Positions 1-8,846 of a stretch of 64,000 bases of DNA are shown piece after piece. Below the pieces are notes generated by a model. It did not search any database, was not told the origin of the DNA, and saw only the letters and a program-made list of their open reading frames with translations. The position numbers were made by a program, and so were the translations under genes. This stretch comes from Priestia endophytica DSM 13796 (GTDB taxonomy: Bacteria; Bacillota; Bacilli; Bacillales; Bacillaceae_H). Numbering within the stretch: position 1 is the first letter of the stretch; every line of letters begins with the position of its first letter. The stretch lies in NCBI RefSeq assembly GCF_900115845.1, contig NZ_FOXX01000001.1, positions 682,001 to 746,000 on the forward strand, given 5' to 3'.

Positions 1-300
1 TTTATCTTTTAAAAGAGGCGCAATCATGCGAACAACTGCACCAAGTGAGATAATAATAATAATCCCTTTGTATTGTTGAAAAAGAGCTGGAAGTAACAAG
101 CGAACGCTTCCTGAGAAAAGCTGAATGCCTTTATCTTCTTCATCCCCTTTTTCAAACTTGCTCATATAGTACACGTCAGAATTTTGAAAAGAAGAGCCGA
201 GCTTTCGAGCAAGCTCAACTCCGTGCTTTGTGATGGCAACAACAGCATAATCTCCTTGTTGTGTGACAGCTGGTACTTCACCTTCTTGCAATGCAATCAT
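1..300 (-). CDS. cbiG: Cobalt-precorrin-5A hydrolase CbiG, N-terminal part (cut by window edge)
   Basis: The first 100 codons of CbiG are present; the rest lies left of the window. CbiG opens the lactone ring of cobalt-precorrin-5A and releases acetaldehyde in the oxygen-independent corrin pathway. The visible part begins MIALQEGEVPAVTQQGDYAV and continues with a 'VVAITKHGVELARKL' segment typical of the CbiG N-terminal domain. The ATG at 300-298 overlaps the cbiF stop codon in an ATGA arrangement, so it is translationally coupled to cbiF. Identification rests on this N-terminus plus its position directly after cbiF, as in B. megaterium. Confidence 0.85.
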   Translation of the reverse strand, partial: MIALQEGEVPAVTQQGDYAVVAITKHGVELARKLGSSFQNSDVYYMSKFEKGDEEDKGIQLFSGSVRLLLPALFQQYKGIIIIISLGAVVRMIAPLLKDK

Positions 301-1070
301 GATGGAAGCCCCTTTCTAAATCCATGTGTAAATGTCTTATCGTAAAGCTTTGAACGATAATCTTTTTTATGAATATGTTCATCTAAAGCCCAGCCAGCTA
401 AAATCATAGCTTGCTTACGAATTCCATTTTTCTTCATGTCTTCATCAAGATTAACAAGTGTTGTGCGTACGATCTTTTGGTCTGGCCATGTTGCTTTATA
501 TACAACAGCAACAGGAGTATCTTCGCTCCATCCAGCGCTAAGCAACTCTTTAATCACTTTCTTTGTTAATGTAGCACTTAAAAATAACGCAATTGTGCAC
601 TGATGCTTTGCTAAATCTTTTAGTTTCTCAAACTCTGGAACTGGGGTTCTTCCTTCTGCTCTTGTGAGGATAACCGTCTGAGTTAAATCTGGGATAGTAA
701 GCTCTGCTCCAACAGCTGCTGCTGAGGCAAATACAGAGCTAACTCCTGGAATGATTTCAACTTCAACATCACGCTCTTTTAATAGTGCAACTTGTTCCAT
801 AATTGCTCCATAGACAGCAGGATCTCCTGTATGAACACGAACAACTTTCTTTCCTTCACTTAGTCGATTTACCATAAGGTCAACCATTTCTTCTAGATGC
901 ATGCCAGCTGTTTTCAACACTTCTGCGCCTTCTTTTGCCTTGTTTACAAGCTCTTCATTTACAAGCGAATCAGCATAAAGTACAACATCTGCTTCCTGAA
1001 GTAGTTTTAAACCTTTTACTGTAATTAAATCCGGATCTCCTGGTCCTGCTCCGATAATAAATAGCTTCAT
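297..1070 (-). CDS. cbiF: Cobalt-precorrin-4 C11-methyltransferase
   Basis: CbiF transfers a methyl group from S-adenosylmethionine to C-11 of cobalt-precorrin-4. The 257-residue protein has the tetrapyrrole methylase fold: an N-terminal glycine-rich loop GAGPGDPDLITVKG, a TGDPAVYG segment near residue 80, and EIIPGVSSVFASAAAVG near residue 105, which line the SAM pocket. Length matches the family. Its ATG (1070) overlaps the cbiL stop in ATGA, and its stop overlaps the cbiG start, so it is tightly packed in the cobalamin operon. CobM of the aerobic route is the closest alternative, but the neighbours (CbiD, CbiX, CbiG) indicate the anaerobic form. Confidence 0.95.
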   Translation of the reverse strand: MKLFIIGAGPGDPDLITVKGLKLLQEADVVLYADSLVNEELVNKAKEGAEVLKTAGMHLEEMVDLMVNRLSEGKKVVRVHTGDPAVYGAIMEQVALLKERDVEVEIIPGVSSVFASAAAVGAELTIPDLTQTVILTRAEGRTPVPEFEKLKDLAKHQCTIALFLSATLTKKVIKELLSAGWSEDTPVAVVYKATWPDQKIVRTTLVNLDEDMKKNGIRKQAMILAGWALDEHIHKKDYRSKLYDKTFTHGFRKGLPS

Positions 1071-1768
1071 TTTCGCACCACCATTAATGTTAAGTATTCA
1101 AGCTCTGCGCCTTCTAATTCTTCAATATTCCACACGATTTCTTCCTCTGACGTTACTTTCGTCACGACAGATGCTTTATGTAATAAATTCAGCTCTTTTA
1201 ATAACGGAATCATAAAATCAATTACTTTTGCGACTTTAATAAATACAACACAGTCATTTTCAAGAAGCACTTTTTTCATTTCTTCATAGTCTTCTCGAGC
1301 AGGAACAATTGCTACATGTTCATCACCATCTGCAAGCGGCAGACCAAGACGTGAAGCTGCACCATTAATAGAAGAGATACCTGGTACTGTTTCAATCTGT
1401 ACTTCTGGATGGCGTTCTTTCATCAGTTTCATCATATGAATAAATGTACTATATAAAAGAGGATCTCCTTCTGTTACAAAAGCAACGTCCTTTCCTTGCT
1501 GAAGTTCAGCAAATACCGTTTCCGTTGTTTCGCTCCATTTCTTCTGAAGAATCTCTTTATCTTTTGTCATTGGAAATACAAGCCCGAGCATTTCTTTTTC
1601 ACTTGGATTGAAATATGCTTCAACAATGCGATGTGCATAGCTTTTACTTCCTTTTCTTTTCTTCGGATAAGCAATAACATCTGTTTCCTTTAGCTTTCTG
1701 AACGCTTTTACTGTAATAAGTTCTGGATCTCCTGGTCCTACACCAAGACCGTATAATGTTCCTATCAT
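1067..1768 (-). CDS. cbiL: Cobalt-factor II C20-methyltransferase
   Basis: CbiL methylates C-20 of cobalt-factor II using SAM, the first methylation after cobalt insertion. It is a tetrapyrrole methylase with the loop GLGVGPGDPELITVKA near the N-terminus, VTEGDPLLYSTF around residue 97 and TVPGISSINGAASRLG around residue 127. I choose the ATG at 1768, which shares its A with the cbiET stop (TGATG), because the GGAG motif lies 7 bases ahead of it. A GTG three bases upstream (1771) is in frame but only 4 bases from that motif. About 233 residues. Confidence 0.93.
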   Translation of the reverse strand: MIGTLYGLGVGPGDPELITVKAFRKLKETDVIAYPKKRKGSKSYAHRIVEAYFNPSEKEMLGLVFPMTKDKEILQKKWSETTETVFAELQQGKDVAFVTEGDPLLYSTFIHMMKLMKERHPEVQIETVPGISSINGAASRLGLPLADGDEHVAIVPAREDYEEMKKVLLENDCVVFIKVAKVIDFMIPLLKELNLLHKASVVTKVTSEEEIVWNIEELEGAELEYLTLMVVRK

Positions 1769-2982
1769 CACTTTTCTCCTTCTTCACGACGAGCGCTAAT
1801 AATATAGATGGGGTTTAGAGCATCGAAACGAGTTAAGTTTAAAATTGGCTTGCTTCTTGAAACTTGAGCAAGTGTAATATCTACGGAGTAGCCATTTTCT
1901 TTAAAAGTGGATACAGCTTCTCCTAAATTTTCAATTGTTACAGCATTTAGCACAATCTGACCGCCTTCATTCAGGCGTTCACAACACTGTTTTAAAATAC
2001 TTTTCATTCCTCCTGCTGTTCCACCAATAAAAACAGCATCAGGATTTTCAAACGTCTCTAAGCCGTTCGGAGCCTTATCGTGGATAACTGTGAAATCTGT
2101 ACGAAACTTTTTCATATTTTCCAAACAGTTTTGATAATCGCCTTCGTTTTTTTCAATAGCGAATACTTTCCCCTCTTTAGCAATACGAGCAGCTTCAATT
2201 GCTACTGAGCCTGTACATGTTCCAATATCCCAAACAATGCTGTCTTTTTTTAGACCAAGAGCACCTAGGCTTAGCGTGCGAATCTCTTTTTTTGTAATTA
2301 AACCTTTTTCAGGTTTACGCTGAATAAACTCTTCGTCATGAATTCCAAATGACCAAGATGGTCCTTTTTTCGTTCTTTTTAAAATCACAACGTTTAAAGG
2401 GGCAAATTCGGTATCAGTTGCCTCTTCAAGCGTTAAAGTTCTACATCTTTCTTCTTCTCCACCAAGGTGCTCGCCGACAAACATTTCATACTCCGTCATA
2501 TTAAAAGAGAGCAAATATTTTGCAATTTCAGAAGGAGAATTTTTTTCATCTGTTAAAAGAGCTACAAGGTCTTCACCATCAATCTTTTGTGCAATCCCTA
2601 GCATATCTCTCCCATGAACACTTAGAAGTTTTGCATCTTGCCATTTTTCTCCCATTCTTGAGAAAGCAAGCTGAACGGAACTTAAGTATGGATAAATGCT
2701 TACGTCTACCTTTTTAGAAAGATAGCCACCAATTCCATAGAAAAGGGGATCTCCTGAAGCGAGCACAACAACTTCTCGTTCCTCACTTTGCAGCATATCA
2801 ACTAAGTTTTTAAGTCCACCTTTTATCACAACTTTTTCACCGCTATAATCAGGGAAGAATTTAAGCTGTCTTTCGCCTCCAACTAATACAGCACTTTGTT
2901 CAATAAATGTTTCATAAAGGGGGGACAAACTTGCTCTCCCTTCATCTCCAATGCCAATAAGCTTTATATTACCTTTCATCAT
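1768..2982 (-). CDS. cbiET: Fused CbiE-CbiT: C5/C15 methyltransferase and C12 decarboxylase
   Basis: This single protein joins two enzymes that are separate in some bacteria. The N-terminal half is a tetrapyrrole methylase (CbiE, methylation of C-5; [14 protein letters not shown] near residue 75). The C-terminal half is a class I SAM methyltransferase (CbiT, C-15 methylation and decarboxylation of the C-12 acetate), with motif [17 protein letters not shown] near residue 250. The reading frame is open upstream to 3033, but tandem ATGs at 2982 and 2979 follow an AAAGGCGG motif and give about 404 residues, so I place the start there. It overlaps the end of cbiD by 14 bases. Confidence 0.93.
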   Translation of the reverse strand: MMKGNIKLIGIGDEGRASLSPLYETFIEQSAVLVGGERQLKFFPDYSGEKVVIKGGLKNLVDMLQSEEREVVVLASGDPLFYGIGGYLSKKVDVSIYPYLSSVQLAFSRMGEKWQDAKLLSVHGRDMLGIAQKIDGEDLVALLTDEKNSPSEIAKYLLSFNMTEYEMFVGEHLGGEEERCRTLTLEEATDTEFAPLNVVILKRTKKGPSWSFGIHDEEFIQRKPEKGLITKKEIRTLSLGALGLKKDSIVWDIGTCTGSVAIEAARIAKEGKVFAIEKNEGDYQNCLENMKKFRTDFTVIHDKAPNGLETFENPDAVFIGGTAGGMKSILKQCCERLNEGGQIVLNAVTIENLGEAVSTFKENGYSVDITLAQVSRSKPILNLTRFDALNPIYIISARREEGEK

Positions 2983-4069
2983 AAACCGCCTTTCCAAGAA
3001 ACGCTCCTTTGAACGTATAAAGAGAAGTTTCAATCTTCATTCCGCCGCCCACTTCTCTTAAACCCGAGCGACAGCAGTTTTCACATAAACTATCAAAGAA
3101 ATGAGGTAAATTTCTTTCCACCATGAAATCACCAACTTGAGAAGCCGTGTTTGCATTACGGATGCTTTCTAAGAGCTCTTCATCTCCTCCAACGCGCTCT
3201 GCAATATCAGCTAAAAAGTTAAAATCAACAGGAGCACTTTTGGAATGTACCATCATCACACCTTGGGCAACTTTCGAAAACTTCCCCATCATTCCAACCA
3301 TTGAAACATGCTTAATTCCTTGGCGTTTGCACTGTTTGAGAGTGAATCCAACAAAGTCTCCCATCTCCACAAATGCTTCTTCAGGAAGATCCGGATATTC
3401 TTTCATCCCATATTTTTCACTGCGCCCACCTGTTGTAATAACAAGATGATCACATCCACTTGTTTTAGCAACGCTAATGGCTTGTACAATACTTGCTTTG
3501 TAAGCAGCTGTTGAAAAAGGAACAACAATTCCTCTTGTTCCTAGAATAGAAATACCTCCAAGGATACCTAGACGACCGTTAAGCGTTTTTTTGGCCATCT
3601 CTTCTCCATCAGGAACTGAAATTATGATTTTAATCCCTCTATTTGAACCATGCTCTTTTAAAACTTCCTCCGCTACTCTATAAAGCATTTTACGCGGAAC
3701 AGGATTAATAGCTGCTTCACCAACTGGGACAGGCAATCCTGGTTTTGTGACTCGTCCAACCCCAACTCCGCCGTCAAGTTCAATGCCTGGTGTGTCTTTC
3801 CATGTTACGGTTGATTGGATACGAGCGCCGTGCGTTGCATCTGGGTCATCTCCTGCATCTTTAATAATTTCAGCGAATCCCATATTTTCTTTGACTTCAC
3901 ATTGTTCCATTGAAAAGGTCACAATTCTCCCCATTGGAAGCTTGATTGTTGCCTCTTTTTGCACTTCACCCGTGATAAGAGAAAGAAGGGCCGCTTTTGT
4001 TGCAGCTGTTGCACAAGAACCTGTTGTATACCCTTCTCGAAGTGGTTTATCTTCTTTTTTAGCTTTCAT
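2969..4069 (-). CDS. cbiD: Cobalt-precorrin-5B C1-methyltransferase
   Basis: CbiD methylates C-1 of the corrin ring after CbiG has opened the lactone. The family signature [18 protein letters not shown] lies at the N-terminus, followed by [10 protein letters not shown] and a C-terminal CENCCRSGL region. CbiD has its own fold, unrelated to the other cbi methylases. The ATG at 4069 follows an AGGTG motif by about 8 bases; a GTG at 4072 is also in frame. It begins just after the cbiC stop (4075) and overlaps cbiET at its end. Presence of CbiD marks the oxygen-independent pathway. Confidence 0.95.
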   Translation of the reverse strand: MKAKKEDKPLREGYTTGSCATAATKAALLSLITGEVQKEATIKLPMGRIVTFSMEQCEVKENMGFAEIIKDAGDDPDATHGARIQSTVTWKDTPGIELDGGVGVGRVTKPGLPVPVGEAAINPVPRKMLYRVAEEVLKEHGSNRGIKIIISVPDGEEMAKKTLNGRLGILGGISILGTRGIVVPFSTAAYKASIVQAISVAKTSGCDHLVITTGGRSEKYGMKEYPDLPEEAFVEMGDFVGFTLKQCKRQGIKHVSMVGMMGKFSKVAQGVMMVHSKSAPVDFNFLADIAERVGGDEELLESIRNANTASQVGDFMVERNLPHFFDSLCENCCRSGLREVGGGMKIETSLYTFKGAFLGKAVYDER

Positions 4070-4074
4070 CACAA

Positions 4075-4722
4075 TTACACCTGATCTGCTAAAATTGAAA
4101 TCGCATTTAATGCAGCAACAGTAACTGTACTTCCGCCCTTTCGTCCAATGTTTGTAATGAACGGAATATCAAGTTTTGCAAGCTCCTCTTTGGATTCTGC
4201 TGCAGACACAAATCCTACAGGCATTCCGATAACAAGCCCTGGTTTTGCTTCTCCTTCTTTAATAAGACGAATAAGCTCAAGTAAAGCTGTTGGAGCATTT
4301 CCGATAGCGAATATGCCGCCTTCAGCATGTTGAATAGCTTTGCGCATTGAAATGATAGCACGCGTTGTATCTAATCGTTTTGCTTCCTCCATAACATCTT
4401 CATCAGAAATATAAACGTGCACATCACTTCCAAACTTTTGCAAGCGAGGCTTGTTTGTCCCAACTTGGACCATCTGCACGTCTGCTACAACTTGTTTACC
4501 ACTTCTGATTGCTGCAACACCTGATCTAACTGCATCTGGATGGAAAAGAACGCTTCTTCCAAGCTCGAAATCTGCTGAAGCGTGAATAATACGTTGAACA
4601 ATTGGGTATTGTTCCTCTGTGAAATGATGCTCTCCTAACTCTTCTGTAATCATTTCAAAACTTCTTCCTTCAATCATTTGAGGCTGTACTGTAATTGGTT
4701 TAAAATCTGTACGAAAGTCCAT
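4075..4722 (-). CDS. cbiC: Cobalt-precorrin-8 methylmutase
   Basis: CbiC moves the methyl group from C-11 to C-12 of cobalt-precorrin-8 to give cobyrinate. The 215-residue protein carries the characteristic RIIHASADFELGRSVLF stretch near residue 45, which holds the catalytic histidine, and the glycine-rich VIGMPVGFVSAAESKE segment near residue 165. Length and motifs are standard. It sits 13 bases downstream of cbiJ and 6 bases ahead of the cbiD ATG, consistent with one polycistronic message. CobH of the aerobic pathway is homologous; context decides for CbiC. Confidence 0.95.
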   Translation of the reverse strand: MDFRTDFKPITVQPQMIEGRSFEMITEELGEHHFTEEQYPIVQRIIHASADFELGRSVLFHPDAVRSGVAAIRSGKQVVADVQMVQVGTNKPRLQKFGSDVHVYISDEDVMEEAKRLDTTRAIISMRKAIQHAEGGIFAIGNAPTALLELIRLIKEGEAKPGLVIGMPVGFVSAAESKEELAKLDIPFITNIGRKGGSTVTVAALNAISILADQV

Positions 4723-4735
4723 AATTAATGCTCCT

Positions 4736-5512
4736 TTAATGTTTTTGTAGTTGAACCGTTTTCTTTAACGCTTCTAGAATACTAGGAAAGTCACTATATA
4801 CTTCTTTGTACTCAATACGTGGTCTTCGAATCATAATGGTTTCGATTCCAAGCTCTCTTGCAGCACTAAGCTTTTCATCTACAGACCCTACTTTCCCACT
4901 CTCTTTTGTCACCATAAGTGTAACGCCATACTGCTTATATAATGCTTGATCAAATTCTTTTGTAAAAGGACCTTGAATGGCAACAATGTTCTTTTGAGGG
5001 AGACCAAGCTCTTCACACTTTTCCATATTATCTTTACGAGGCAGCATTCGCGCAATCAAACGAATGTCTTCGATTGGAAGTAGCTTTTTTGTAAAGGTAG
5101 CAAGCGTCTTGCTCCCTGTTGTAAGCATTACAACGCCTTTTCTCTTTGCTGCTTCTTCAGCCGCTTCCTCATAATCATTAACAAGCGTTAGCTTGTCATA
5201 TTGAAATGTTTGGGACTCACGTTCATAGCGAAAGTATGGAATTTGAGCCTCCTCAGCTGCTTGCATTGCGTTTTTAGATGCTTCTTCTGCAAAAGGATGG
5301 CTCCCATCGACAATAGCGCTCATCCCTTTTTCTTCTATTAACTGTGCAATCTCAGCTGCATCTAATCTACCTACTTGAACAGATAAGTGCGCCCGCTCTA
5401 GTTCAATCGCGGCATTTTCTGTGACAACCGTTGCCAAAAGAGGATAGCCTTCCTCACTGATCCGGATAGCAAGCTCTCTTGCATCACTTGTTCCAGCAAT
5501 AAATAAAATCAT
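4736..5512 (-). CDS. cbiJ: Cobalt-precorrin-6A reductase
   Basis: CbiJ reduces the macrocycle of cobalt-precorrin-6A with NAD(P)H. The 258-residue sequence has the family start MILFIAGTSDARELAIRI, a central VDGSHPFAEEASKNAM motif near residue 70 and a C-terminal VTKESGKVGSVDEKLSAA segment, all typical of the CbiJ/CobK group. Its ATG overlaps the cbiX stop by four bases (ATGA). In this operon it lies between cbiX and cbiC, the B. megaterium order. I see nothing unusual in it. Confidence 0.94.
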   Translation of the reverse strand: MILFIAGTSDARELAIRISEEGYPLLATVVTENAAIELERAHLSVQVGRLDAAEIAQLIEEKGMSAIVDGSHPFAEEASKNAMQAAEEAQIPYFRYERESQTFQYDKLTLVNDYEEAAEEAAKRKGVVMLTTGSKTLATFTKKLLPIEDIRLIARMLPRKDNMEKCEELGLPQKNIVAIQGPFTKEFDQALYKQYGVTLMVTKESGKVGSVDEKLSAARELGIETIMIRRPRIEYKEVYSDFPSILEALKKTVQLQKH

Positions 5513-6417
5513 TTTAAAACACCAGCTTTTTCGTCATCTTCATGGTGATGATGGTGATGCTCATGATGGTGGTGATGCCCATGGTCATGGTCATGATGAT
5601 GGTGGTGATCAATATGCTCCATTGCTTCAATTCTGTAAAGACAGGTATCACAATTCATTTTCACTTCACCTTCAAGCGCTTCCTCAACTCTATCTTTCAA
5701 AATCGTTTGAAGCTTTGGATGAAGGCCAAAATATTGAGCAAGCTTAAATTCAACTTCTGGATATTTTTCTTTAAATCCTTCAACAAGTTTTTCAAGACGT
5801 TTAATTAAAATTCCTGTAAAAAGGAAGTATGGAAGCACAACAATTTTTTTTGCTCCAAGCTTAATACAGCGTTCTACTCCTTGTTCAATCAAAGGATCTG
5901 TCACACCTATAAAAGATGTTTCAACAAGTTTATAGTTTGTTTTCTCCCAAAGAAGACGTGTAATTTTATAAAGCTCGCTGTTCGCGTCAGCATCGCTTCC
6001 ACCGCGCCCAAGTAAGATAACCGCTGTTTCTTCTCCAGGACTTTCTAAATTTTCCCCAGACTCTTCTAATCTTGTATTTAAAATTTCAAACGTTTCTTCA
6101 TGAATACCAATTGGTCTACCATATGTAAATTTCGTGTTTGGATACTTTTCTTTTGCTTCATCAATCGCTCCTGGAATATGAATTTTAGAATGCCCAGCAG
6201 GAAGAAGCATGATTGGAATTAAAATAACATGATGCGCCCCTTTTTCTATACATGTATCAATTCCATCTCCAATTGTTGGACGCTCAAATTCTAAGAAGCT
6301 TGTTTCTACCAACAACGTCTCTGGCAAAAGAGTCCTCATTTTCTCTACAAATTGACGTACTTCTTCATTTCCTTCAAAGTCACGGCTTCCGTGTCCAATA
6401 AATAATACAGCTTCCAT
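5509..6417 (-). CDS. cbiX: Sirohydrochlorin cobaltochelatase with histidine-rich tail
   Basis: CbiX inserts Co2+ into sirohydrochlorin, the entry step of anaerobic corrin synthesis. This is the long, two-domain form (302 residues). The first domain shows VLFIGHGSRD (metal-site His9) and LLPAGHSKIH (His76); the second repeats the fold from about residue 130. After it comes a Cys-pair M-x-C-x-x-C (Cys256, Cys259), described for B. megaterium CbiX as part of an iron-sulfur centre. A tail over residues 268-292 contains 19 histidines broken by Asp, Glu and Gly, a likely cobalt store or metal sensor. It is coupled to cbiJ by an ATGA overlap. Confidence 0.95.
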   Translation of the reverse strand: MEAVLFIGHGSRDFEGNEEVRQFVEKMRTLLPETLLVETSFLEFERPTIGDGIDTCIEKGAHHVILIPIMLLPAGHSKIHIPGAIDEAKEKYPNTKFTYGRPIGIHEETFEILNTRLEESGENLESPGEETAVILLGRGGSDADANSELYKITRLLWEKTNYKLVETSFIGVTDPLIEQGVERCIKLGAKKIVVLPYFLFTGILIKRLEKLVEGFKEKYPEVEFKLAQYFGLHPKLQTILKDRVEEALEGEVKMNCDTCLYRIEAMEHIDHHHHHDHDHGHHHHHEHHHHHHEDDEKAGVLK

Positions 6418-6438
6418 TTGTTTTCCTCCTCTATTTTC

Positions 6439-8067
6439 CTAATCTCCACAAGGTGTTGGCTCAATTTTAATTTTTGGTGTTACGTCTTGATAAACAAAAC
6501 CACCGACTTCTTTTACACGTTTAAAGAATTTAAAGAACGACTCATTAGGATGACCCTTTTCTCTATACTCATCAACAATTCCTTCAACAACATCAACAAT
6601 CTTTTCAGGAGAAATTCCTTCTGCAACAGGCTGTCCAGAATGTGCTGATCGGCCTACTGTTTTCGCTCCAAGAAACAAATCAAACTTTCCTTTTCGATAT
6701 ACAATTCCGATGTCATCTTGTACAGCTCTGTAGCAAGCCATACCGCAGCCGTTGAAGCCGATTTTTGTAACTTTTGGCATATTCACTCCGCCGAGTCGTT
6801 CTTGAAGTTCTTCTGCATATGGAATGGAATCTTTTTTCTCCCCATCGCAGAAGTCACACGCCTTCATTGTTAAAACGTCTCCAACAGGAGCAAGGAGTAG
6901 CCCTACTTCGCTAAGTCTCTTTGTTACTTTTTCTGGTTCAGCAGTCGGTACTTCAAGACGAATTTGATGATCTGGTGTATATTCAATTGACCCTTTTTCG
7001 CCTGCAATTTCAGCAATTGTGGTGAGCTGAACTGGTGTGAATTTTTTACTTACAAGTCCTGGGCTTACAGCAAGTTCGAAGATGGATTCCATCTTCGCCG
7101 TTACTTTTTCAAATGTTGTTTGCTCTTCTTTTCCTGTCACAAGACTAAGAGCTTTTTCCGCGATTTCTCTTGAAGAAATTTTCTCTACTTCTTTAACTTT
7201 TTCTTCTTCCTTCTCTTCCACTGCTGGGGCTGCTTCTTCTTGTGAAAGTGCCCATGGCTCTGCCTCTTTTTTCAAACGTTGATGAGGTTTTAGCGGCTGT
7301 TTTGTTTCATTTAGCGTATATTTACGTTGATAGCCGCGTGGGGTAATCATCAAGTCATCATAGAGAAATGTTGAAGAGTTTCCAATAATAACAGTTGTTA
7401 GCATTCCAATTTCATGTTCAAGCATCTCTTTTAAATTGGTAATTACAATATTCTGACGGTCTCGATATGCACTTTTCACAAGGCCAACGGGAGTATCTGG
7501 TGATCTATATTGAAGCAGGATACGCTGTGCTTCAGCAATTTGACGGGTTCTTCTTCCGCTTTTCGGGTTATAAAGAGCAATCACGAAATCAGCAGATGCC
7601 GCAGCTTCAATCCGTTTTTCAATAAGTGTCCATGGTGTTAAATGGTCACTTAAGCTTATTGTGCATGCATCATGCATAACAGGAGCTCCTAACAATGAAG
7701 CACAAGAGTTAATAGCAGAGATACCAGGAATAATCTCAATTTCCACTCCATCTTTTCTTGACCAACCTTTTTCAACAAGCACTTCATACACAAGACCAGC
7801 CATTCCATACACTCCTGCATCTCCACTCGAGATAACAGCCACTTTTTTTCCTTGCTCAGCTTGCTTCACTGCTTCTTGGGCTCTTGTCACTTCCTCAGTC
7901 ATTCCAGTACTAATAACCTGTTGATTTGACAACAATCCTTGGATAAGTTCCACATATGTTTTGTAGCCAATAATCATGTCACTTTCTTGAAGTGCCTCTT
8001 TCGCTCGCTCTGTAATATGTTCAAAATTTCCTGGACCAAATCCGACGATAAGCAATTTACCACTCAT
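6439..8067 (-). CDS. cbiH60: CbiH60: C17-methyltransferase fused to an iron-sulfur domain
   Basis: This is the long form of CbiH, known from B. megaterium, which methylates C-17 and contracts the ring of cobalt-factor III. Residues 1 to about 245 are the SAM methylase (LLIVGFGPGNFEHITERA; VISSGDAGVYGMAGL). A charged Glu/Lys linker follows, then a domain resembling nitrite/sulfite reductases with CDFCDGEKK and GFNGCGMACYRA, four cysteines that probably hold a 4Fe-4S cluster. The frame is open to 8085, but that extension translates the ribosome binding site. The ATG at 8067 follows AGGAGG by 7 bases and gives 542 residues. Confidence 0.94.
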   Translation of the reverse strand: MSGKLLIVGFGPGNFEHITERAKEALQESDMIIGYKTYVELIQGLLSNQQVISTGMTEEVTRAQEAVKQAEQGKKVAVISSGDAGVYGMAGLVYEVLVEKGWSRKDGVEIEIIPGISAINSCASLLGAPVMHDACTISLSDHLTPWTLIEKRIEAAASADFVIALYNPKSGRRTRQIAEAQRILLQYRSPDTPVGLVKSAYRDRQNIVITNLKEMLEHEIGMLTTVIIGNSSTFLYDDLMITPRGYQRKYTLNETKQPLKPHQRLKKEAEPWALSQEEAAPAVEEKEEEKVKEVEKISSREIAEKALSLVTGKEEQTTFEKVTAKMESIFELAVSPGLVSKKFTPVQLTTIAEIAGEKGSIEYTPDHQIRLEVPTAEPEKVTKRLSEVGLLLAPVGDVLTMKACDFCDGEKKDSIPYAEELQERLGGVNMPKVTKIGFNGCGMACYRAVQDDIGIVYRKGKFDLFLGAKTVGRSAHSGQPVAEGISPEKIVDVVEGIVDEYREKGHPNESFFKFFKRVKEVGGFVYQDVTPKIKIEPTPCGD

Positions 8068-8120
8068 ATTTTTTCCTCCTACCACGAGTTTTTCGAATGA
8101 TGCGATTCTTTCGAAAACAG

Positions 8121-8495
8121 TTATTTCACTTTCTCTTTTGAAATTCCTTTTGGTGACGAGGAATTTTCAGGAGCTTTAAATCCTTCCTCATATGTGTAGA
8201 TGATAGAGTTTTCAAGCTTATTTCCATCTAAGAGATGCTCTCTTACCATCTCTCTTCCAAGCTCCGGTGTCATTTCCTTATACCAAACTCCTTCAGGGTA
8301 TACAATTGCTACACATCCGTCTTTACATCGCCCATTACATCGCGTTCTTGTTGTATGAATTTGAGCATCTACCCCAAGCTTTTCAATTTCATCTCGAACA
8401 GCAACCGTTACTTCTTCTCCACCCTTTTTCATACACGTTCCACCATTACAAATTAAGACATGGTGCTTTGTTTCATTTAAATTCCACGTTGTCAT
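8121..8495 (-). CDS. cbiW: CbiW, thioredoxin-like 2Fe-2S ferredoxin
   Basis: A 124-residue ferredoxin-like protein and the first gene of the operon. It has two cysteine groups: C-N-G-G-T-C near residue 16 and C-N-G-R-C-K-D-G-C near residue 50, the pattern of thioredoxin-fold 2Fe-2S ferredoxins. It probably supplies electrons to a pathway enzyme such as CbiH60 or to cobalt reduction; that role is inferred. The frame stays open to 8612, but the extra segment would translate the riboswitch terminator. The ATG at 8495 (MTTWNLNETKHH) lies behind a GGGAG motif and downstream of that terminator, so it is preferred. Confidence 0.9.
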   Translation of the reverse strand: MTTWNLNETKHHVLICNGGTCMKKGGEEVTVAVRDEIEKLGVDAQIHTTRTRCNGRCKDGCVAIVYPEGVWYKEMTPELGREMVREHLLDGNKLENSIIYTYEEGFKAPENSSSPKGISKEKVK

Positions 8496-8538
8496 CCATA
8501 CCAACTCCCTCGTTAAAATCGTTTTCTCAAAAAACGCA

Positions 8539-8570
8539 TAAAAAAAAACACCTCTACGAGAAAGAGATGT
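8539..8570 (-). terminator. Intrinsic terminator of the cobalamin riboswitch
   Basis: On the minus strand ACATCTCT and AGAGGTGT pair as an 8-bp stem with a 7-base loop (one G-U pair), followed by nine T. It lies between the aptamer and the cbiW start codon, the position of a transcriptional expression platform: cobalamin binding should favour this hairpin and stop transcription before cbiW. Confidence 0.85.
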
Positions 8571-8643
8571 AAAATGCATACCTGTACACGAGTTTGCACA
8601 ATGGATTAGCACTTCTTCCTATGTCCCGTAGGTTTCAAATGAA

Positions 8644-8818
8644 GCAAACAGCTAAGGCAGGTCTCCTGACTCAAGGTAATCGTTCTACTACGTCTTCCCA
8701 AAAAAAATTCAGTGACACGTTGTAATAGAACTCCCTTTTACAGTGGCGGGCACCGTGCCAGATTTTCACTGGCTTCCCTTTTCAACATAGGGTTAAAGCT
8801 ATGTACCTTCCTGTTTAC
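8644..8818 (-). promoter_or_regulatory. Cobalamin riboswitch aptamer
   Basis: The minus strand carries the B12 box GAGTCAGGAGACCTGCC at 8672-8656. Upstream are the core elements AAAGGGAAG, GTGAAAATC and GCCCGCCACTGT, and a second GGGAAG before the box. GTAAACAG (8818-8811) and CTGTTTGC (8651-8644) close the element as an 8-bp P1 with one G-U pair. It lies ahead of cbiW and the terminator at 8539-8570, so it controls the whole cobalamin operon, off when cobalamin is plentiful. Confidence 0.96.
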
Positions 8819-8846
8819 AATATGAAATTGTCTTTAAAATGAAAGA

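Noticed and set aside
5540-5612. Apparent tandem DNA repeat of CAT/CAC units
   Set aside because: It is coding sequence for the His-rich tail of CbiX, not a CRISPR or satellite.
5542-5808. 88-codon plus-strand frame rich in methionine and valine
   Set aside because: It is the complement of the histidine codons of the CbiX tail (ATG/GTG repeats), a composition artefact.
8496-8612. N-terminal extension of cbiW
   Set aside because: It would translate the riboswitch terminator; the ATG at 8495 is beyond the terminator and has a binding site.
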